Assembly (NCBI GenBank): GCA_946405645.1
Contig: CAMJHW010000005.1
Coordinates: 1 to 25,595 of the forward strand
Direction of reading: 5' to 3'
DNA length: 25,595 nt
DNA from: an uncultured Bacteroidales bacterium
GTDB lineage: Bacteria; Bacteroidota; Bacteroidia; Bacteroidales; UBA932
Positions 22,549 through 25,595 of this stretch are shown one piece after another. The translations under genes were made by a program, and so were the position numbers. Position 1 is the stretch's first letter. Each line of letters begins with the position of its first letter. Under the pieces are notes generated by a model. That model worked only from the letters and a program-made list of their open reading frames with translations. It ran no database searches and was not told the origin of the DNA.

Positions 22549-23757
22549 ATGCAGGAGACACCAGTATTATTGCTTACGGGGTATCTTGGAAGCGGGAAGA
22601 CCACGCTGGTCAACAGGATACTCGCGAATAGGAAGGGTATCAAGTTCGCCGTTATCGTCAATGATATCGGCGAGGTAAATATAGACGCCGACCTCATCGA
22701 GAAGGACGGCGTGGTGGGGAAGAAGGACGAGAGCCTTGTTGCATTGCAGAACGGCTGCATCTGCTGCACCCTCAAGATGGATCTCGTTGAACAGCTTCGA
22801 GACATAGTGTCGATGAAGAAGTTCGACTATATAGTCATCGAAGCGAGCGGCATATGCGAGCCGGAACCCATTGCCAGGACCATCTGCTCGATACCGTATA
22901 TGGACCAGGAATACATCAAGAACGGGATCCCCCGGCTTGACTGCATTGCCACCGTGGTGGATGTCCTTAGGATGCGCGACGAGTTCGCCTGCGCCAAGGA
23001 CCTGCTCCGTGGCAATCTTGACGAGGACGACATCGAGAATCTCGTCATACAGCAGGTGGAGTTCTGCAACCTGGTTATCTTGAACAAGGTTTCCGAGGTG
23101 TCAAAGGACGAGCTCGGAAAGGTACGCGAGATCATCCGCGCCCTGCAGCCGAAGGCCAGGATCCTGGAGTGCGACTTCGCGGACATCGATCTCGCGGAGA
23201 TCATGGACACGGGGCTGTTCAGCTATGACTCCGTGGCCGCATCGGCCGCCTGGATCAGCGCCGTCGAGGGCCCGGTGGAGGAGGATGACGACGATGATGA
23301 TGACGACGAACACGATGATGAGCACGAGGAGCACGGCCACCACCATCACCATCATCACCACCATGACGATGAAGGAGAAGCGGAGGAGTATGGCATCGGG
23401 ACATATGTGTACTATCAGCGCAAACCGTTTGACATCAACAAGTTCGACAACTTCGTCGCTAAGCATTGGCCGGTGGGCATCATACGTGCAAAGGGACTTT
23501 GCTGGTTCTCTGTAGAGCCGGACAACTGCTACCTGTTCGAACAGGCCGGCAGCCAGATCTCCCTCAGGAACGCCGGCAAGTGGTACGCCACGATGCCGGA
23601 GGACGAGCTGGAGCAGCAACTGGCCACTGACGCCGCTTTGCGCCGTGACTGGGATCCCGAGTATGGCGACCGTATGCAGAAGCTGGTATTCATAGGCCAG
23701 CGCCTTGACAAAGGCGCCATCCGCGCCGCTCTCGACTTCTGCCTTACGGAAGAATGA
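22549..23757 (+). CDS. COG0523/CobW-family GTPase, putative metallochaperone
   Basis: A 402-residue G3E GTPase. Visible elements are Walker A GYLGSGKTT (11-19), VIVNDIGEVNIDADLI, the family's metal-binding CICC (70-73), the Walker B-like YIVIEASGICEPEPI, and a C-terminal CobW_C domain (about 284-400) starting GTYVYYQRKPFDINKFDNF. Between the two domains lies an extreme linker of eight Asp (246-253) followed by nine His (264-272), typical of Zn- or Ni-handling members. The guanine-specificity motif reads NKVSEV, so the usual NKxD Asp is replaced by Ser. Such proteins deliver metal to client enzymes at the cost of GTP. Metal and client are unknown. The next gene starts 20 bases downstream. Confidence 0.9.
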   Translation: MQETPVLLLTGYLGSGKTTLVNRILANRKGIKFAVIVNDIGEVNIDADLIEKDGVVGKKDESLVALQNGCICCTLKMDLVEQLRDIVSMKKFDYIVIEASGICEPEPIARTICSIPYMDQEYIKNGIPRLDCIATVVDVLRMRDEFACAKDLLRGNLDEDDIENLVIQQVEFCNLVILNKVSEVSKDELGKVREIIRALQPKARILECDFADIDLAEIMDTGLFSYDSVAASAAWISAVEGPVEEDDDDDDDDEHDDEHEEHGHHHHHHHHHDDEGEAEEYGIGTYVYYQRKPFDINKFDNFVAKHWPVGIIRAKGLCWFSVEPDNCYLFEQAGSQISLRNAGKWYATMPEDELEQQLATDAALRRDWDPEYGDRMQKLVFIGQRLDKGAIRAALDFCLTEE

Positions 23758-23777
23758 CAAACCAATGACTTAATGAT

Positions 23778-24608
23778 ATGAAAAGGACGCTCATGACCAT
23801 ATGCTGCCTCTTTCTGGCAGTCATCACTTTCGCCCAGGGCCCGTACCGCGGAGAGTATAAGATCGAGAAGGACATCCCTTACCATCAGGATGCCGACGAC
23901 TATGCCCGCGAGCGCTGTACCCTCGACTTCTATTATCCCGCCGAATTACAGGATTTCCCGACAATAGTCTGGTTCCACGGCGGCGGTCTGGTCGGAGGCA
24001 ATAAGGAGATCCCCGAAGGCTTGATGAATTCCGGATTGGGAATCATCGGAGTCAACTACCGTCTCCTTCCGAAATCTACTATCCAGGAGACTATCGACGA
24101 CGCCGCTGCTGCAGTGGCGTGGGCATTCCGCGAGGTGGCCGCCCGCGGCGGCAGCCCCGACAAAATCTTTGTCGGGGGCCACTCTGCGGGCGGCTATCTC
24201 ACCGATATGGTGGTTCTGGACAAGTCCTGGCTTGAGAAATATGGCGTGGATGCCGACAGGATAGCGGGAGCATTCCCTTACAGCGCCCAGGTCATCACCC
24301 ACTATAACGTCCGCAGCAACTACGACGTAGGTCCTCTTTCTCCGAGGATCGACGAGACTGCTCCTCTATATCACGTCCGCAAGATCCCCATGCCGATGCT
24401 CGTCCTTTCCGGCGACCGCGAACTGGAGCTCTATGGCCGCTACGAGGAGCAGGCATATTTCTGGAGGATGATGAAACTCAACGGCAACGAGCAGGTGTAC
24501 CTCTACGAGTTCGACGGCTACGACCACGGCTCGATGCCCCAGCCTGCCCATGCGGTGGTCAAGCGCTATATCCGCGGCATACTCCGCGGCCAGATTCCTG
24601 AAAGATGA
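23778..24608 (+). CDS. Secreted alpha/beta-hydrolase (BD-FAE/HSL-like esterase)
   Basis: A 276-residue exported serine hydrolase with signal peptide MKRTLMTICCLFLAVITFAQ. The oxyanion motif is WFHGGG (65-70) and the nucleophile elbow is GHSAGG (Ser136). Asp213 (LSGDRELE) and His250 (GYDHGSM) complete a plausible triad. The layout resembles BD-FAE and acetyl-esterase families, so deacylation of plant polysaccharide (acetyl or feruloyl groups) is a reasonable guess given the neighbouring GH28 gene. No substrate is shown by the sequence. The stop codon overlaps the start of the GH28 gene as ATGA (24605-24608), indicating coupled translation. Confidence 0.88.
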   Translation: MKRTLMTICCLFLAVITFAQGPYRGEYKIEKDIPYHQDADDYARERCTLDFYYPAELQDFPTIVWFHGGGLVGGNKEIPEGLMNSGLGIIGVNYRLLPKSTIQETIDDAAAAVAWAFREVAARGGSPDKIFVGGHSAGGYLTDMVVLDKSWLEKYGVDADRIAGAFPYSAQVITHYNVRSNYDVGPLSPRIDETAPLYHVRKIPMPMLVLSGDRELELYGRYEEQAYFWRMMKLNGNEQVYLYEFDGYDHGSMPQPAHAVVKRYIRGILRGQIPER

Positions 24609-25595
24609 GAAAGTTGATAATGATATTTGCGGCGCTTGTTTGCGCCGCAAACGTTTCTGCGCAGCAGTACACCACGGTTGAGGCTCCCGAAGCGCCGTTC
24701 GCATTCGAGCCGCTGGAAATGTTCGTATTTCCCGACAGGGATTTTCCGATAACGAAATACGGCGCCAAACCCGGCGACGTCAAGGCCACGACGGCCGCCT
24801 TTGCCAAGGCCATGGCTGCGTGCAACAAGGCCGGCGGCGGGCGCGTCGTCGTGCCTGCCGGTGAGTGGCTTACCGGCCCCGTGCATTTCCGCAGCGGCTG
24901 CAACCTCTACCTTTCCGAAGGCGCGAAGCTCGTGTTCGACGACGACCTGAGCCTGTATTATCCTGCCGTGCAGGCATCCTGGGAGGGGGCCGAGTGCATG
25001 AACATCTCGCCTCTGCTGTATGCATTCGAGTGCGAGAACATCGGCATTTCCGGCCCGGGCATGCTGGCGCCGGAAATGGATTTCTGGCGGACCTGGTTCA
25101 ACCAGCCGGAAAGCCATCTTCAGGCGACGCGCCAGCTCTATGCGATGTGCTCCACGCAGGTACCTGTGGAGTACCGCCATATGGAGCGGGAGGGAGTGCA
25201 GATGCGCCCGCATCTCATCCATTTCAACCGCTGCACGAACGTGCAGCTGGATGGATTCAAGATCAGGGAGAGTCCGTTCTGGACCATACATCTCTTCATG
25301 TGCAAGGATGTATGGGCGCATGGGCTTGACGTCTATGCGCACGGTCACAACAACGACGGCATCGACCTCGAGATGACGCAGCACGCCATCGTGGAGGACT
25401 GCACCTTCGACCAGGGCGACGATGCCGTCGTGCTCAAGGCCGGGCGCAACCAGGACGGTTGGGCCCTTGGCATGCCAACGCAGGACATCGTAGTCCGCAA
25501 CTGCAATGTGGTTCAGGGCCACTGCCTGCTCGGCATAGGAAGCGAGATGTCCGGCGGCATCCGCCGCGTGTACATGCACGACTGCCATTCCTCCG
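24605..25595 (+). CDS. GH28 polygalacturonase-like protein (partial, C-terminus beyond window)
   Basis: A parallel beta-helix glycosidase of family GH28; 330 residues are visible. The signal peptide is MRKLIMIFAALVCAANVSAQ. Then come the family lead-in ITKYGAKPGD (about 49-58), a GGGRVVVPAGEWLTGPVHF strand and the active-site motifs: NNDGIDLE (249-256), QGDDAVVLKAG (Asp272-Asp273) and GHCLLGIGSEMSGG (305-318, the family's G-H-G region with the second G shifted). These carry the three catalytic Asp residues. GH28 members hydrolyse galacturonan and related pectins, some as exo-enzymes. The segment at residues 118-200 is typical of exo-type members. It overlaps the esterase gene by 4 bases. The frame runs off the right edge, so length and C-terminal domains are unknown. 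Confidence 0.9.
   Translation, partial: MRKLIMIFAALVCAANVSAQQYTTVEAPEAPFAFEPLEMFVFPDRDFPITKYGAKPGDVKATTAAFAKAMAACNKAGGGRVVVPAGEWLTGPVHFRSGCNLYLSEGAKLVFDDDLSLYYPAVQASWEGAECMNISPLLYAFECENIGISGPGMLAPEMDFWRTWFNQPESHLQATRQLYAMCSTQVPVEYRHMEREGVQMRPHLIHFNRCTNVQLDGFKIRESPFWTIHLFMCKDVWAHGLDVYAHGHNNDGIDLEMTQHAIVEDCTFDQGDDAVVLKAGRNQDGWALGMPTQDIVVRNCNVVQGHCLLGIGSEMSGGIRRVYMHDCHSS

Noticed and set aside
23278..23388. Asp/His codon run considered as a DNA microsatellite or recombination repeat
   Set aside because: GAC/GAT and CAC/CAT codons are mixed irregularly, as expected from selection on the protein and not from a slipping DNA repeat.

Overview
The window looks like a chromosome segment of a Bacteroidota (Bacteroidales-type) bacterium with fairly GC-rich genes. 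Three observations support this. Promoters of the TAnnTTTG (-7) and TTTG (-33) kind stand in front of most operons. Gene families typical of the phylum are present: DUF4252 beside an ECF sigma factor, GH92 and GH120 glycosidases, a PrsW-like protease, and a Wza/Wzc export pair with a tyrosine-rich tail. Shine-Dalgarno sites are weak. I see no tRNA, rRNA, CRISPR array, transposase or phage gene, and no gene-free gap over about 160 bases.

Layout. (1) 1-2948, housekeeping: phosphate acetyltransferase (minus strand, cut by the left edge), a divergent MgtC-like membrane protein, an HD-domain hydrolase, and DeoD-type purine nucleoside phosphorylase. (2) 3032-5038, minus: a secreted beta-helix glycosidase of the GH120 (beta-xylosidase) type. 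(3) 5197-9560, minus: two adjacent transcription units. The upstream one has a secreted TM2-domain protein, a LolA-like secreted protein and two related TPR/membrane proteins. The downstream one has an ECF sigma factor, a small one-TM probable anti-sigma protein and a DUF4252 secreted protein, closed by a strong terminator. (4) 9701-17687, plus: a tightly packed surface-polysaccharide operon of Wza-like outer-membrane lipoprotein, Wzc-like tyrosine autokinase, NIF3-family protein, mannose-1-phosphate guanylyltransferase, UDP-glucuronate 4-epimerase-like enzyme, a galacturonokinase-like GHMP kinase and a sugar-1-phosphate nucleotidyltransferase. (5) 17689-22404, minus: PrsW-like protease, threonine aldolase and GH92 mannosidase, read in that order. 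(6) 22549-25595, plus: a COG0523 metallochaperone GTPase with a long Asp/His tract, then a secreted alpha/beta hydrolase translationally coupled to a GH28 polygalacturonase-like enzyme cut by the right edge.

How the genes may work together. The polysaccharide operon supplies export and co-polymerase parts plus activated sugars (GDP-mannose and, by inference, UDP-uronic acids), but has no glycosyltransferase or flippase in view. Its kinase, nucleotidyltransferase and epimerase could form a galacturonate to UDP-GalA/UDP-GlcA salvage route. The GH28 enzyme about 7 kb downstream belongs to a family that releases galacturonate. This link is an inference and is the most interesting idea in the window. 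The second is the compact TM2/LolA-like/TPR cluster next to an ECF sigma switch, which looks like an uncharacterised envelope module.
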